Shown in pieces: positions 42,501 to 46,815 of a stretch of DNA of 64,000 nucleotides. Numbering within the stretch: position 1 is the stretch's first letter; each line of letters opens with the position of its first letter. The position numbers and the translations under genes were made by a program. The stretch covers positions 16,399,501 to 16,463,500 of the forward strand of contig OU964932.1 in the NCBI GenBank assembly GCA_918807975.1, written 5' to 3'. The DNA comes from Aplidium turbinatum. Its lineage: Eukaryota; Chordata; Ascidiacea; Aplousobranchia; Polyclinidae. The notes below the pieces were generated by a model. It saw nothing but the letters and a program-made list of their open reading frames with translations. It was not told where the DNA came from and did not search any database.

Positions 42501-45500
42501 GACGGTAAGACAACCTTAAAAGTGCTTTTCTCTGACAATATATACTTGCCCTTTATCTAGAAAAATCACCCTGGATATATTGAATTGATTAATCGTGAAA
42601 ATTTTTATTTTTGAACTGAGAAAGTTTATTTAAAAACGTAATCTTGGCAGTTTCGCATACTGTTAGAGTGTTTAAACCGCTGACGTAGGACTAACCGCCA
42701 AGGTTCACAGCATGAAACTTTCGCTTGCTTTAAATAGTTTGAGCTGATATTGCACCCACTAGGTGCCTCTGGATAAAATAGATATCCAACATCGAAGCGG
42801 TAGCTCTGCACACCCTGAGAGTCGAACTGTTGTCGCTTAATCTTACAGTTCCGTGTAGGTAACAATCTATTATAAAAACGACCAAAGTGGTTGTAATTTT
42901 TAGTTTTTGTTTATCAGGTGATCCTCAGGTAACCACTATCGGCGCAGTTGAGTTGGTTGATCAATCCCCCATTCCCCTTTTCACCTTCCCCGCTTTTCCA
43001 AAGCTCACCACAACCATGTCAACATCAGTGACGTTATCCACAACTCAATCTACGCAAAATGTTAGTGTCAATATTTATGAAAAAAGTTGAAAGGATTGTT
43101 GAATTGATAAGTTGAATTGATTGTTGATTGTTGAATTGAAAAGTTGAAAAAAGTTGAATTGATAAATTTAAGTGTATTAAGACTTATGTATTATACCTTA
43201 TATACTGTGTATACTTAACTTATAGATTGTAACTTTAGTTTTGTAATGTATTGTATTGATAAATTTAAGCTTTTGCAGCACAACTATGGCTTCATTAGCA
43301 CATATCGCTTTGCAACTAATAATAAAATACTCTTTTCAGATTTAAAGCAAAATTAAAAACTTAGTTATTCATGAAAACCAAAGTGTAATATCCATGTAAA
43401 TGTATGCAAGAAAGTAAACGACTTAGGCGAATCTAAACAAAGTTATTAATAAAAACATCTAGCCCACTTGTAACATTAGGATTGCAAGTTGCAAATAAAT
43501 AATCTTATATGAAGATTAATAATACTGTTGCGATAACTGTAAATGCAAGTAGCCCGCTGTATATAAAAAATAAATACACTAAAAATTTGCTGAAGCTGAT
43601 ATCAAACTTAAACTTCTTGCTACGAGCCTGTTCATATTCAACTGTGGGCTATTAGCTTACCAACAAAAATAGAAGCTTAAGACTTGCATGCATGTGGCTA
43701 AGAACGTCAAATAATAATGACTTTATGGCTAATAATTTAAGTCATATGACTGACATCCAGTGTATAGCAACATGTCCTAACCGGGCCTTAGTAGTTTCAA
43801 TGCTCGCCTCTGCGTGGGTAGATGGGGTTTGTTTCCTATCGGGTTATACCAAAGATCTTTTAAAAATAGTACTCAAGTTCAATCCTGCTTGGCACTCAGC
43901 AGAGAACTGGACTGAGGCTACTAACGTACTTCTCCGACGTTGTTCGCAACTGCTGAGCACTGCTCTCGTTGTCGGGAGTAAAAAGTCTGCTCCGTTGTAG
44001 ATTAAACAAAATTTTCTGAACAAACAAACAGCAACATTAGTAAGTTCAACAACATCACACTTTTAATGGTGTTGCTCAATATAAGTTACAATACAGTAGT
44101 TCACGTTAGAAGCATATTTAAATGCGATGTGCACTGCAGGTGGTCCAGTTGAACATCACTGGCTGCAAGAATGAAGATATCAAACTATGTGCCAACTCTT
44201 CAGGTGGGTTTGTCACTTTGTGCATAGATTTACAAAATTTATTATTAATAATCTACATTTCAGCAATATGGTAAGCCTATGCACATTACAACGTGGCAGT
44301 GCCACGAAATATTAATATTATGTTTGCTGTGTAATTTAATTTAAGAAATAGATTGTTAACAAAATTGCTAAGCAGCGGTTGTCGCATTCTAGAAAAGTAT
44401 GGAAACACAGCCTGTGATAGATTGTGATTACAGGAATATGGGATAGAATGACTGATAAGTTACCTGGAACGAAATCAAGAAACATTACTTTTAAAGTTGT
44501 TTGTCAAGAGACAGACTGGTTTCACTTAATTAATTAACAGCAACTTGTTAGTTTATATACTTGCTGGACTATATTTAATTTTTCAAAAGTCTTGCTCATG
44601 AATTATTTATTTTTTGGCTTGGGACAACACTGTGACAAAGAAATATGAAAAGCGACTAGTTGGTTGTAATTAAATTAACACAGTAATATTATTTCCATGT
44701 TACTCGTCCGTTCACAACGAGAGAATTTCTTGAGTTCTGTGAGTATTAAATAAACTTAACATTTAGTAAACTAACCTACAGTATGTTTCAGTACACATAA
44801 CTTTATGTTGGCAATCTAATAATAGAAGCTATGGAAAATATAATGAAATATACTGCAGTTATGCTTGTTTTATTTTGTTAAAATTTTAAAGTGGTTTACA
44901 TACAGGCAAGTAGACTTACAGTTCGTATTGAAGTGCTATACGGCATTTTTGAAATACTAGCAAATATCGAAGTTATTGACATTTATTGTACGTTGTGATA
45001 CTAAGTTAGTTGGGACCAGCCTACTTTGTCACCTATGCTGTTGTTAAAAGTAGCATGTTTTAAGTAAGTAAGCACAAACAAAATACTATGCTACTATGCT
45101 ATTACGTCTCAAGTAGCCTACTTCTTTAAATAATTTTGCAATAAAAAGCAAACTTTATTTTAATTATATTATTTTCTTTTTGTTGTTTTTTCTTCCCTGA
45201 CACAAACCTCCAAATGTTACACAGCTAGAATTTGAAAGTCAGGTAGTTTGCGATATTCATCACGTAGAATAGCCTATAGCCACATTCTAAATTCAATCTT
45301 AATAACAGGATTATTTTGCATTTGATTCCACAAAATTGTCTTTCAAGAAACTAAAACAATTGTCTTTGACGTTAAAATATATAATAGCAAAATGTCGCCA
45401 GATAGCCTACTTTATTTAGTGGTAGCCTATCCATAATTTTATTTGGCCACATCAAATTTTTCGCTTTTTTTATATTTATCTCTATCATTGAATGGGTCAG

Positions 45501-46366
45501 TTTTGTGAAGAGATTAGTGAAGAAAGCTGCTATAATTAATTGGCGTTGTTTATGGGTAGTAGGCTATCTGTTCCTCACCTATAGGCTCACATGGGCATTG
45601 TTTTTTTATCGGTACCGCAATATGCTTTGGGGAACGTATAAACACGGTAGCCTACTGGTAACAGTTTCGGCTATTATGGCCTATACATAACTTACATGCA
45701 TGTGCTTAGCTTGTCAACTCATAAAATCATTAGGCTAGGTTGAAAAAACCTAGTAGACTATTTGTAAACGTGTGCAACAACAAAAATTGCCTGCCGAATT
45801 GTTTTTATTTTGCATCATCTATTACGCACAACTACCTGACTTAATTTTTCTCCCCCCCCCCCCCTTTCCATATCCTTCCCCCCATCGCAGACCCCATTGA
45901 TTACCTTGAAACAACCCATCCCATCTTAAAACCCACAGTCACAGGAGCTAACAACGACAACCAGTGGGGTAGCTCAATCAAGGTTGACGAAAAGGGACGT
46001 CCCAGCACAAAATTGGTTTCTGAAGACTTCAAATCAACTTCTTCACCTGACGACCAAACTCTCGTTACAGAAAACTATCTCGGTTCTGTCCCCATCGTGG
46101 TCGGAGAGGCGTCATCGCTTTCGCTGACGATGATTATTGGAATCGTAGCATCATCTGTATTTTGTGTGCTCATACTATTGCTTGTTATGTATCGGTGCCG
46201 AAATCGGGAGGCCTTACAAAATGCCAACAAAAGGGAAGTTGGCCATGAGACGAATGGCACTCTGCCAAACAAAGCCAAGGATCTCATCTCTTCCAAAAAT
46301 GGCAACGTCATAAGAAAGAAACCGACTGTTCCGAATCATGACCCAGACAAAGAAGTGTTTGTGTGA
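1..46366 (+). CDS. NRXN: alpha-neurexin (gene-level entry; 5' end outside window)
   Basis: Neurexins are presynaptic single-pass adhesion receptors that bind neuroligins, cerebellins, LRRTMs and other partners through LNS domains and organise synapses. The exons below give, in order, LNS1 (partial), EGF-A, LNS2, LNS3, EGF-B, LNS4, LNS5, EGF-C, LNS6, a Thr-rich stalk, a two-cysteine loop, a membrane span and a cytoplasmic tail ending KEVFV. This is the canonical alpha-neurexin architecture. Twenty-five constitutive exons sum to 4341 nt, divisible by three, and all junction phases agree. The SS4 cassette adds 29 codons. Landmarks matching vertebrate neurexins include YLDDGG in LNS1, TDEITLSF-like and NNFxGCLKE in LNS2, FKTTEPNGLLL in LNS3, and CLQQWNDFICDCSMT in EGF-C. 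The start codon, signal peptide and first part of LNS1 are left of the window. No separate beta-neurexin first exon was recognised in the 584-bp intron before LNS6. Identification is very secure; exon edges rest on GT-AG sites and phase only. Confidence 0.96.
1248..1348 (+). CDS. NRXN: neurexin exon: EGF-A
   Basis: The acceptor TTTCCTCAG is followed by codons for RNPCANNGICS and then VCDCSRTNFTGKTCKE. The six cysteines follow the EGF spacing and the sequence resembles vertebrate neurexin EGF-A (RNPCANGG...CDCS). The donor is GAAA|GTAAGT. The exon enters in phase 2 and leaves in phase 1. The 4.6-kb intron that follows is at the position of vertebrate splice site 1. Confidence 0.93.
1426..1468. 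repeat. microsatellite-like (ATTACG-type) tract
   Basis: Units ATTACGATTACGAT/ACAATTACAATTACG are repeated across about 43 bp in the SS1 intron. Confidence 0.75.
3690..3772. repeat. palindromic ~85-bp MITE family, copy 1
   Basis: GACAGCAAAATCC, then TTTTTACATTGATTCAACGT and CTGCAGACGTTGAAT form one long hairpin. The family consensus is CCCAGACAGCAAATC...AACGTCTGCAGACGTT...GATTTGCTGTCTGGG. Confidence 0.8.
3992..4021 (+). CDS. NRXN: candidate 30-nt cassette microexon at neurexin splice site 1
   Basis: A T-rich tract ending in AAG precedes 30 nt that end at a perfect donor, CAAG|GTAAGT. Entering and leaving in phase 1, it is open and would add ten residues, SCVDVMLSDQ, followed by G from the junction with the LNS2 exon. 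From memory, a vertebrate NRXN1 SS1 insert contains LMMGDQG, so the MLSDQG end is suggestive. Inclusion is a prediction; the acceptor is only moderate. Confidence 0.5.
4759..4779 (+). CDS. NRXN: candidate 21-nt cassette microexon at neurexin splice site 1
   Basis: The acceptor TTTTTTCCACAG and the donor GAAA|GTGAGT enclose exactly 21 nt. It is phase 1 in and out, with no stop, encoding ITLVSNE (VTLVSNE if joined to the 30-nt candidate). It lies in the same intron as the 30-nt candidate, where vertebrate neurexins also stack small alternative exons. It is a prediction from splice signals and phase only. Confidence 0.5.
5177..5451. mobile_element. hAT-type MITE with 8-bp target duplication TCCCAGAC
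   Basis: The ends CAGG(C)CCGGATTTAG and CTAAATCCGGCCCTG are inverted. The 8-bp duplications TCCCAGAC lie at 5169-5176 and 5452-5459. The 275-bp interior is G/C-run rich and has no coding capacity. It has inserted into the terminus of a palindromic MITE. Confidence 0.87.
5453..5539. repeat. palindromic MITE family, copy 2
   Basis: A near-complete hairpin from CCCAGACAGCAAAATCCG to CGGATTTTGCTGGTTGGG around AACGTCTGGACGTT. Its left terminus coincides with the target duplication of the hAT MITE at 5177-5451. Confidence 0.82.
5956..6096 (+). CDS. NRXN: neurexin exon: LNS2, first part
   Basis: The acceptor is CATTTATTTAG. It encodes YDDAVATFRGSQWLSFDLS, then STADEITLSFRTQEPNGLLLHTG, matching the vertebrate LNS2 opening (ATFKG...YDLS...DEITLSF.T...NGL.LHTG). 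It is phase 1 in and out; the donor is ACCG|GTGAGT. The 6.2-kb intron downstream contains four hAT-type insertions, listed separately. Confidence 0.95.
6178..6963. mobile_element. hAT-type MITE (outer of a nested pair)
   Basis: Terminal inverted repeats CAGTGGCGTAGCT and AGCTACGCCACTG are flanked by TGATGAGT (6170-6177) and TGATGACT (6964-6971), an 8-bp duplication with one mismatch. Near the left end is a long G run. The element carries a second MITE inside it and begins just 81 bp downstream of a neurexin exon. Several open frames here are artefacts of the repeat. Confidence 0.88.
6334..6838. mobile_element. hAT-type MITE nested in the previous one
   Basis: The ends CAGTGGCGTAGCC and GGCTACGCTACTG are inverted, flanked by perfect 8-bp duplications GTTCAAAA (6326-6333, 6839-6846). 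A related copy in the opposite orientation lies at 48377-48860. A fragment of the family is near 52880-53020. Confidence 0.9.
7183..8876 (+). mobile_element. decayed hAT element with transposase C-terminus
   Basis: The termini CAGTGTTGTACG and CGTACAACACTG are flanked by perfect 8-bp duplications AGTATAGC (7175-7182, 8877-8884). Sub-terminal GACGCCGTCAA repeats occur several times at both ends. At 8403-8588 an open stretch reads TPISTSAAVERMFSLGKD, the hAT dimerisation-domain signature. The rest of the transposase is not recognisable, so the copy is defective. Confidence 0.88.
10777..11234. mobile_element. hAT-type MITE nested at 10.8-11.2 kb
   Basis: The ends CAGGGGCGTCGGAA and TTCCGGCGCCTCTG are inverted, with 8-bp duplications AGCCTATG (10769-10776, 11235-11242). 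Long C runs lie near the right end. No coding capacity. Confidence 0.87.
11560..11700. repeat. dispersed repeat family (related copies near 20290-20500 and 42640-42850)
   Basis: GGTTACCGAGATTGGCAGAG, then GAAGTGTTGTTG and GGTGCCGCTGAATGGAGAGC recur in diverged form at 20.3-20.5 kb (GGTCACCGAGATTTGCAGAG, GGTGCTGTTAAATGGAGAGC) and, weaker, at 42.65-42.8 kb. The family is probably a SINE; its type is not recognised. Confidence 0.55.
12291..12451 (+). CDS. NRXN: neurexin exon: LNS2, middle
   Basis: The acceptor is CACGTTCCAG. It encodes KSADYITLSLEEGAVILAVN, LGSGAYQIAV and FNDGKWHAVRVNRTLLQ, closely following vertebrate LNS2 (GKSADYINLALKNGAVSLVI...FNDNAWHDV.VTRNLRQ). It ends in phase 0 at the vertebrate SS2 position. 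The 3.3-kb intron that follows holds two palindromic MITE copies (13300-13352, 14495-14577) and no convincing SS2 exon. Confidence 0.95.
13300..13352. repeat. palindromic MITE family, partial copy
   Basis: CTTTTTACATTGACTTAACA...GTCTGTAGACGTTAAA...ACGTAAAAAG; the outer arms are lost. Confidence 0.6.
14495..14577. repeat. palindromic MITE family copy
   Basis: CCCAGACAGCAAATGATTCG to CGACTGATTTGCTGTCGTCTGGG around AACGTCTTCAGACGTT; both termini are present. Confidence 0.8.
15765..15926 (+). CDS. NRXN: neurexin exon: LNS2, last part
   Basis: The acceptor is CATTTTGCAG. It encodes VDIVVDQAY, then YVGGSPSTSSLPG and NNNFIGCLKE, almost identical to vertebrate FFYVGGSPSTADLPG...NNFMGCLKEV. The donor is placed at GAG|GTGGTT (phase 0). 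An alternative donor three bases later would add one valine. Intron 15927-16852 holds nothing recognised. Confidence 0.94.
16853..17074 (+). CDS. NRXN: neurexin exon: LNS2-LNS3 linker and start of LNS3
   Basis: The acceptor is CCCCGACAG. The 74 codons run VTYSNSKFRR, VAVHGNIDFACSD, HFLTSGSWLAIP and AIEFDFKTTEP. This matches vertebrate VVYKNND...VAFKCE...SFISLP...SISFDFRTTEP. Phase 0 in and out; the donor is ACCG|GTAAAC. The 353-bp intron that follows is unremarkable. Confidence 0.94.
17428..17535 (+). CDS. NRXN: neurexin exon: LNS3, middle 1
   Basis: The acceptor is TTTTTGCAG. It encodes NGLLLYANSTVSDSFAVELY and then NGSIFVVINLGSGTSR, equivalent to vertebrate NGLILF...[21 protein letters not shown]. 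It is shorter than the vertebrate segment because the loop after NGLILF is reduced. Phase 0 in and out; the donor is AAGG|GTATGT. The 597-bp intron that follows shows nothing. Confidence 0.94.
18133..18252 (+). CDS. NRXN: neurexin exon: LNS3, middle 2
   Basis: The acceptor is ATACCGCAG. It encodes FKGATPGKIVDGKWHRLNVG, then RNGKNLTISLDGLLKHFQVP, matching vertebrate [24 protein letters not shown]. Phase 0 in and out; the donor is CCCG|GTAAAA. A 204-bp hairpin-like MITE (18313-18516) lies just 60 bp into the next intron. Confidence 0.93.
18313..18516. mobile_element. 204-bp hairpin MITE between LNS3 exons
   Basis: The ends TAGATACTAACGA and TCGTTAGTATCTA are inverted, and most of the interior is also self-complementary (for example ACACAGCTCCCTAGT against ACTAGGGAGCTGTGT). 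No target duplication longer than a TA was seen. The family is unknown. Confidence 0.72.
18914..19075 (+). CDS. NRXN: neurexin exon: LNS3, last part
   Basis: The acceptor is CCATTCTGCAG. It encodes LDIFEKIYLGGTTFGSD, VPLWTAPLHQGFIGCIRDF and NLNIQ, matching vertebrate DLDDELYLGGLPE...[22 protein letters not shown]...DIRQ. Phase 0; the donor is ACAA|GTAAGT. The next intron is 6.9 kb and repeat-rich. Confidence 0.94.
19230..19445 (-). repeat. tRNA-like SINE (second family)
   Basis: On the minus strand GCATGGCCGAGTGGTGTGAA and CCATTCGACACAG give degenerate A- and B-boxes, followed by a body including TATTCCACCAGGTG, typical of SINE tails. It starts about 155 bp downstream of a neurexin LNS3 exon. 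Confidence 0.6.
21461..21829. mobile_element. hAT-like remnant
   Basis: The left end CAATACTTCTCAAACG and right end ATGAGAAGCAGTG resemble the CAGTGCTTCTCAAAC termini of hAT elements, with GTGGCGCAC and GTGTGCCG sub-terminal motifs. No target duplication was found. Confidence 0.5.
24126..24460 (+). repeat. tRNA-derived SINE, full copy
   Basis: The head has A-box TGGCCGAGTGGTT (about 24140) and B-box GTTCGACTCC (about 24185), and GCAAGTG/CACTTGC ends that pair over 7 bp. A body of about 250 bp follows, with TTCGAGTAATGGGCAGTAG and GTACGTCGGAAGACGTAC. A second copy lies inverted at 59420-59670. Confidence 0.8.
25940..26132 (+). CDS. NRXN: neurexin exon: EGF-B
   Basis: The acceptor is AACTTTTTCAG. 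It encodes a Ser-rich linker, then SQCSSTPCKNGGLCSEGMNR and FICDCSNTSFMGTTCEE. This matches vertebrate EGF-B ([34 protein letters not shown]). It enters in phase 0 and leaves in phase 1 at GAAG|GTCAGT. The 669-bp intron downstream shows nothing. Confidence 0.94.
26802..26915 (+). CDS. NRXN: neurexin exon: LNS4, first part
   Basis: The acceptor is CAATTTTCAG. It encodes AISARFDGSQVMNFPVDTTV and TEGEDISLRFKTPVRT, matching vertebrate ATVLSYDGSMFMKI...TEAEDVSLRFRSQRAYG. Phase 1 in and out; the donor is ACCG|GTAACC. The 418-bp intron that follows shows nothing. Confidence 0.92.
27334..27423 (+). CDS. NRXN: neurexin exon: LNS4, second part
   Basis: The acceptor is TTGTGTGTAG. It encodes GILFATTSNSSQDSLTIQLV, then KGQIQLQVNI, matching vertebrate [30 protein letters not shown]. 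Phase 1 in and out; the donor is ATTG|GTGAGG. The next intron (27424-29700) is at vertebrate splice site 3. It holds one 9-nt candidate exon and otherwise no recognised feature. Confidence 0.93.
28496..28504 (+). CDS. NRXN: candidate 9-nt microexon at neurexin splice site 3
   Basis: A strong pyrimidine acceptor, TTGTTTTTCTCTAG, is followed by CTCCAACAG and the donor GTAAAG. In the incoming phase 1 it would add three residues (A-P-T) and restore phase 1. Its intron sits exactly where vertebrate neurexins carry the SS3 insert, between the VNL strand and GPETLFAG. Nine-nt exons are near the lower limit of known microexons, so this remains a prediction. Confidence 0.35.
29701..29820 (+). CDS. NRXN: neurexin exon: LNS4, third part
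   Basis: The acceptor is AATATTCTAG. It encodes GQGPDLLLGGSDLNDRQYHY, VKVSRRGRIISLNVDGRRKG, matching vertebrate [35 protein letters not shown]. Phase 1 in and out; the donor is GGGAA|GTAAGT. A 5.7-kb repeat-rich intron follows. Confidence 0.94.
30010..30400 (+). mobile_element. LINE (non-LTR retrotransposon) 3' fragment
   Basis: The plus-strand frame from 30029 reads SWERLNLLRTCIGRFGYMMH and KWGLSTSTAC. After a frame change it continues AEEQTADHILFHCPTFRQL. The pattern W.RLN..RT..GR...M.KWGL..S..C......EQT..HI...CP is the post-RT tail of many jockey/CR1-related LINEs. It is 5'-truncated and frame-broken, so inactive. Confidence 0.78.
31392..31445 (+). CDS. NRXN: candidate 54-nt cassette exon within LNS4
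   Basis: A strong acceptor (TTCCTTCTTACAG) and a donor TGTG|GTAAGC bound exactly 54 open nt, phase 1 in and out. It would insert TYRSCYINGRPRKRLLSC between VDGRRKG and TLFKMHG. Without it the flanking exons align gaplessly with vertebrate LNS4, so it is not needed constitutively. No vertebrate neurexin splice site is known to me at this spot. It could be a lineage-specific cassette or a decoy. Confidence 0.35.
33020..33090 (+). repeat. tRNA-like SINE head
   Basis: CTACTGGATAGAGTGC (A-box-like) and GATTCGATACCC (B-box-like) have tRNA spacing. No paired acceptor stem was seen, so this is a retroposed relic rather than a tRNA gene. Confidence 0.45.
33157..35075. mobile_element. old hAT-type insertion containing a younger hAT element
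   Basis: The ends CAGTGTTTCTCAAC and GATTGAGAACCACTG are roughly inverted. The flanks ACTTAGAA and ATTTAGAG agree at 6 of 8 positions, as expected for an aged 8-bp duplication. The interior holds 33986-34936. Confidence 0.55.
33986..34936 (+). mobile_element. internally deleted hAT (Charlie-like) element with transposase remnants
   Basis: The ends CAGGGTTTCCCAAAC and GTTTGGGAAACCCTG are perfectly inverted and flanked by TTATACGC (33978-33985, 34937-34944). Inside, 34218-34448 and 34557-34763 (+) encode pieces such as FWLSVVEEYPLLSQKATKIL and LPFATTYMCEKTFSALTNMN followed by TKYRSRL. This is the conserved C-terminal region of hAT transposases related to vertebrate ZBED5/SCAND3-type domesticated copies. 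The N-terminal half is missing. Confidence 0.92.
35119..35375. mobile_element. MITE with CAGGGCTGTGGA ends
   Basis: CAGGGCTGTGGA at the left and TTCACAGCCCTG at the right are inverted, enclosing repeated CCGACTCC-type motifs. A matching target duplication was not found, so this is an old or trimmed copy. It lies 124 bp upstream of a neurexin LNS4 exon. Confidence 0.65.
35500..35677 (+). CDS. NRXN: neurexin exon: LNS4, last part
   Basis: The acceptor is ATTACGTAG. It encodes TLFKMHGKLKFDVIHLGKI and then SPFVGHLENVVFNSVHLIDR, matching vertebrate MAGDHTRLEFHNIETGI...SNFIGHLQSLTFNGMAYIDL. Phase 1 in, phase 2 out; the donor is ACAG|GTATGT. The 360-bp intron that follows is plain. Confidence 0.94.
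36038..36166 (+). CDS. NRXN: neurexin exon: LNS4-LNS5 junction
   Basis: The acceptor is TTATACTCAG. It encodes CASNTLPCNSNSLLGDTSNV, then VSFPVTFRGDDSFVVLPALQ. The paired cysteines and DPVTFKTKSSYVALATLQ-like segment are those that open LNS5 in vertebrates. Phase 2 in and out; the donor is ACTT|GTGAGT. Confidence 0.91.
36395..36539 (+). CDS. NRXN: neurexin exon: LNS5, middle 1
   Basis: The acceptor is CACAACTATAG. It encodes SMDLYFSLKTTVKDGLLLYS, AGGNGDYIAVEMVEGKIFYL and FSIGRFEQ, matching vertebrate [35 protein letters not shown]. Phase 2 in, phase 0 out. The donor CAA|GTGAGA is inferred from alignment and phase. The 339-bp intron that follows contains a palindromic MITE copy (about 36773-36856). 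Confidence 0.92.
36773..36856. repeat. palindromic MITE family copy
   Basis: Centre AACGTCTGTAGACGTT with TTACATTGAATT and AATTAACTTAAAAAGG arms. It ends just before the acceptor of a neurexin LNS5 exon (36879), overlapping its likely branch region. Confidence 0.7.
36879..37032 (+). CDS. NRXN: neurexin exon: LNS5, middle 2
   Basis: The acceptor is TTGTTCCAG. It encodes VNDNNWHDVNIVRNKYSVHK, LVVDGVPAFNKGP and MSPDLN, matching vertebrate [25 protein letters not shown]...NLDLKSD. Phase 0 in, phase 1 out; the donor is AACG|GTAAGT. The 599-bp intron that follows shows nothing. Confidence 0.93.
37632..37814 (+). CDS. NRXN: neurexin exon: LNS5, last part
   Basis: The acceptor is GATGTTTAG. It encodes YLYIGGVGKSIIHG, ASRVGFQGCMGNIDFNGKI and NGAVTNECQ, matching vertebrate DLYIGGVAKETY...EGFQGCLASVDLNGRLPDL...ERGCE. 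Phase 1 in and out; the donor is CAAG|GTAAGG. The 777-bp intron that follows shows only a weak palindromic MITE trace near 38337-38372. Confidence 0.95.
38592..38711 (+). CDS. NRXN: neurexin exon: EGF-C
   Basis: The acceptor is TTTACATTCAG. It encodes GPSQLCSNTSCSNGGTC and LQQWNDFICDCSMTTYVG, then KNCKT. This is very close to vertebrate EGF-C ([39 protein letters not shown]). Phase 1 in and out; the donor is ACAA|GTGAGA. The following 584-bp intron corresponds to the vertebrate intron that carries the beta-neurexin promoter, but no first exon was recognised. Confidence 0.96.
39296..39480 (+). CDS. NRXN: neurexin exon: LNS6, first part
   Basis: The acceptor is ACTTCTCAACAG. It encodes SVTYRFGSSNGLLLYQW, SSRDDVFALGFSTTQRNAAL and DFIELKI, matching vertebrate [35 protein letters not shown]...DYLELHI. 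Phase 1 in, phase 0 out; the donor is AATT|GTAAGT. The 802-bp intron that follows is AT-rich and plain. Confidence 0.95.
40283..40454 (+). CDS. NRXN: neurexin exon: LNS6, middle
   Basis: The acceptor is TTAATTTTTAG. It encodes VNGKLTLRYNMGGRMDVVLY, ISDGQYHRCLVKRSWMNASI and VVDDYRERTHIQS, matching vertebrate HQGKIGVKFNVG...[24 protein letters not shown]. Phase 0 in, phase 1 out; the donor is AGCG|GTAAAG. It ends at the SS4 position. A palindromic MITE copy (40517-40597) starts 63 bp downstream. Confidence 0.94.
40517..40597. repeat. palindromic MITE family copy
   Basis: CCCTGACAGCAAATC to GATTTGCTGTCTGGG around AACGTCTGTAGAGGTT. It lies in the intron just upstream of the SS4 cassette. Confidence 0.8.
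41214..41300 (+). CDS. NRXN: neurexin SS4 cassette exon (87 nt)
   Basis: An acceptor (TTTTGTATGTGTAG) and donor (CAAAG|GTACTA) bound 87 open nt, phase 1 in and out, so the exon can be skipped cleanly. It encodes GTARGRVEITQDRLPAYARP and TVSRWLRNK. This aligns with the 30-residue vertebrate SS4 insert ([25 protein letters not shown]): shared R, I, R-[IL]-P, a later R, V, WL and final K, with one residue fewer. SS4 inclusion controls binding of neuroligins, LRRTMs and cerebellins in vertebrates. Whether it is alternative here is inferred from the homology and symmetry. Confidence 0.87.
42085..42180 (-). repeat. tRNA-like SINE head
   Basis: On the minus strand GGATGGCGTAACGGATAAGG (A-box region) and GGTTCGACTCCCGG (B-box) have tRNA spacing. 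The ends do not pair as an acceptor stem. It lies 139 bp upstream of a neurexin LNS6 exon. Confidence 0.55.
42319..42504 (+). CDS. NRXN: neurexin exon: LNS6, last part
   Basis: The acceptor is TTCATTCTTAG. It encodes VFNSQSTILIGGL, an extra polar loop of roughly 20 residues (VDLDLFNGN...KRRLSIS), then PFHGQMAGFFYNEIKVFEMA. It matches vertebrate TIFNSQATIIIGG...[20 protein letters not shown] except for the loop. Phase 1 in and out; the donor is GACG|GTAAGA. The 1.0-kb intron before it carries a minus-strand tRNA-like segment (about 42085-42180). Confidence 0.94.
42918..43060 (+). CDS. NRXN: neurexin exon: stalk, first part
   Basis: The acceptor is TGTTTATCAG. It encodes DPQVTTIGAVELVDQSP, then a Thr/Ser-rich run (KLTTTMSTSVTLSTTQSTQN) typical of the O-glycosylated neurexin stalk. 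Phase 1 in, phase 0 out; the donor is AAAT|GTTAGT. The 1.1-kb intron that follows opens with a degenerate TTGAATTGA-type tandem repeat (about 43084-43150). Confidence 0.87.
43084..43150. repeat. degenerate tandem repeat of TTGAATTGA-type units
   Basis: Repeated GTTGAATTGA/GTTGAAAA units directly follow the donor of a neurexin stalk exon. No function suggested. Confidence 0.7.
44141..44204 (+). CDS. NRXN: neurexin exon: cysteine loop
   Basis: The acceptor is GTGCACTGCAG. It encodes VVQLNITGCKNEDIKLCANS. The CxxEDIxxC core corresponds to the vertebrate juxtamembrane cysteine loop (ECPSDDEDIDPCEPSSG), which binds CA10/CA11. Two residues are missing between the cysteines. Phase 0 in, phase 1 out. 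The end base is set by reading frame (64 nt makes the total coding length a multiple of three). The 1.7-kb intron that follows has nothing recognised until a C-rich tract just before the last acceptor. Confidence 0.82.
45891..46366 (+). CDS. NRXN: neurexin last exon: juxtamembrane, TM and cytoplasmic tail
   Basis: A C/T-rich tract ending CCCATCGCAG precedes the exon. It encodes DPIDYLETTHP, a polar juxtamembrane stretch, then the membrane span (MIIGIVASSVFCVLILLLVM) and YRCRNREA. These match vertebrate [29 protein letters not shown]. The tail of about 57 residues contains a TNGTLPNKAK segment and ends KEVFV-stop, where vertebrates end KEYYV. V-F-V still fits a class II PDZ ligand (hydrophobic-x-hydrophobic) for CASK/Mint-type PDZ domains. 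The stop TGA is at 46364-46366. Confidence 0.96.
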
Positions 46367-46815
46367 TGAAGAAGTTATGAAGTTAGTTAAGGATTAATGC
46401 AATTACAAGCTCCATCGAGGAGTTGGTGCTACAAAGTACAAAGCCACCTTCTTTTTTGCACAAGCTCTAAGATCTGAGAAGACCAGCAAGAAGAAAAGGT
46501 TTGAATATGAATTCAATGGAGTGAACGTGAATTTATTATTGCATCAGCATTTACCCAAGAAGACTTTACCGGAAAGCCTTTCAGATAATAGACTGTGTGA
46601 TTGTATATGTATTTATATCGACAAAATATGATGGGAAAAGACCCTATATACCTACTGTGGCTAAACAATATGAAGAATTTATATAAGTCATTAGACTCTA
46701 GCCTACTAAAAGTTATTCTTTAAGCATTTGCCGCTCCGTTTTCATATGAAACACATTAATGCATACTGTTTCAGAAATGCGGTAGACCCACTTTAGAACA
46801 ACAATGCATTTGCAC

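Noticed and set aside
43692-44000. A 102-codon plus-strand open frame in a neurexin stalk intron
   Set aside because: No domain recognised. The sequence looks like decayed dispersed-repeat DNA and lacks a plausible splice context.
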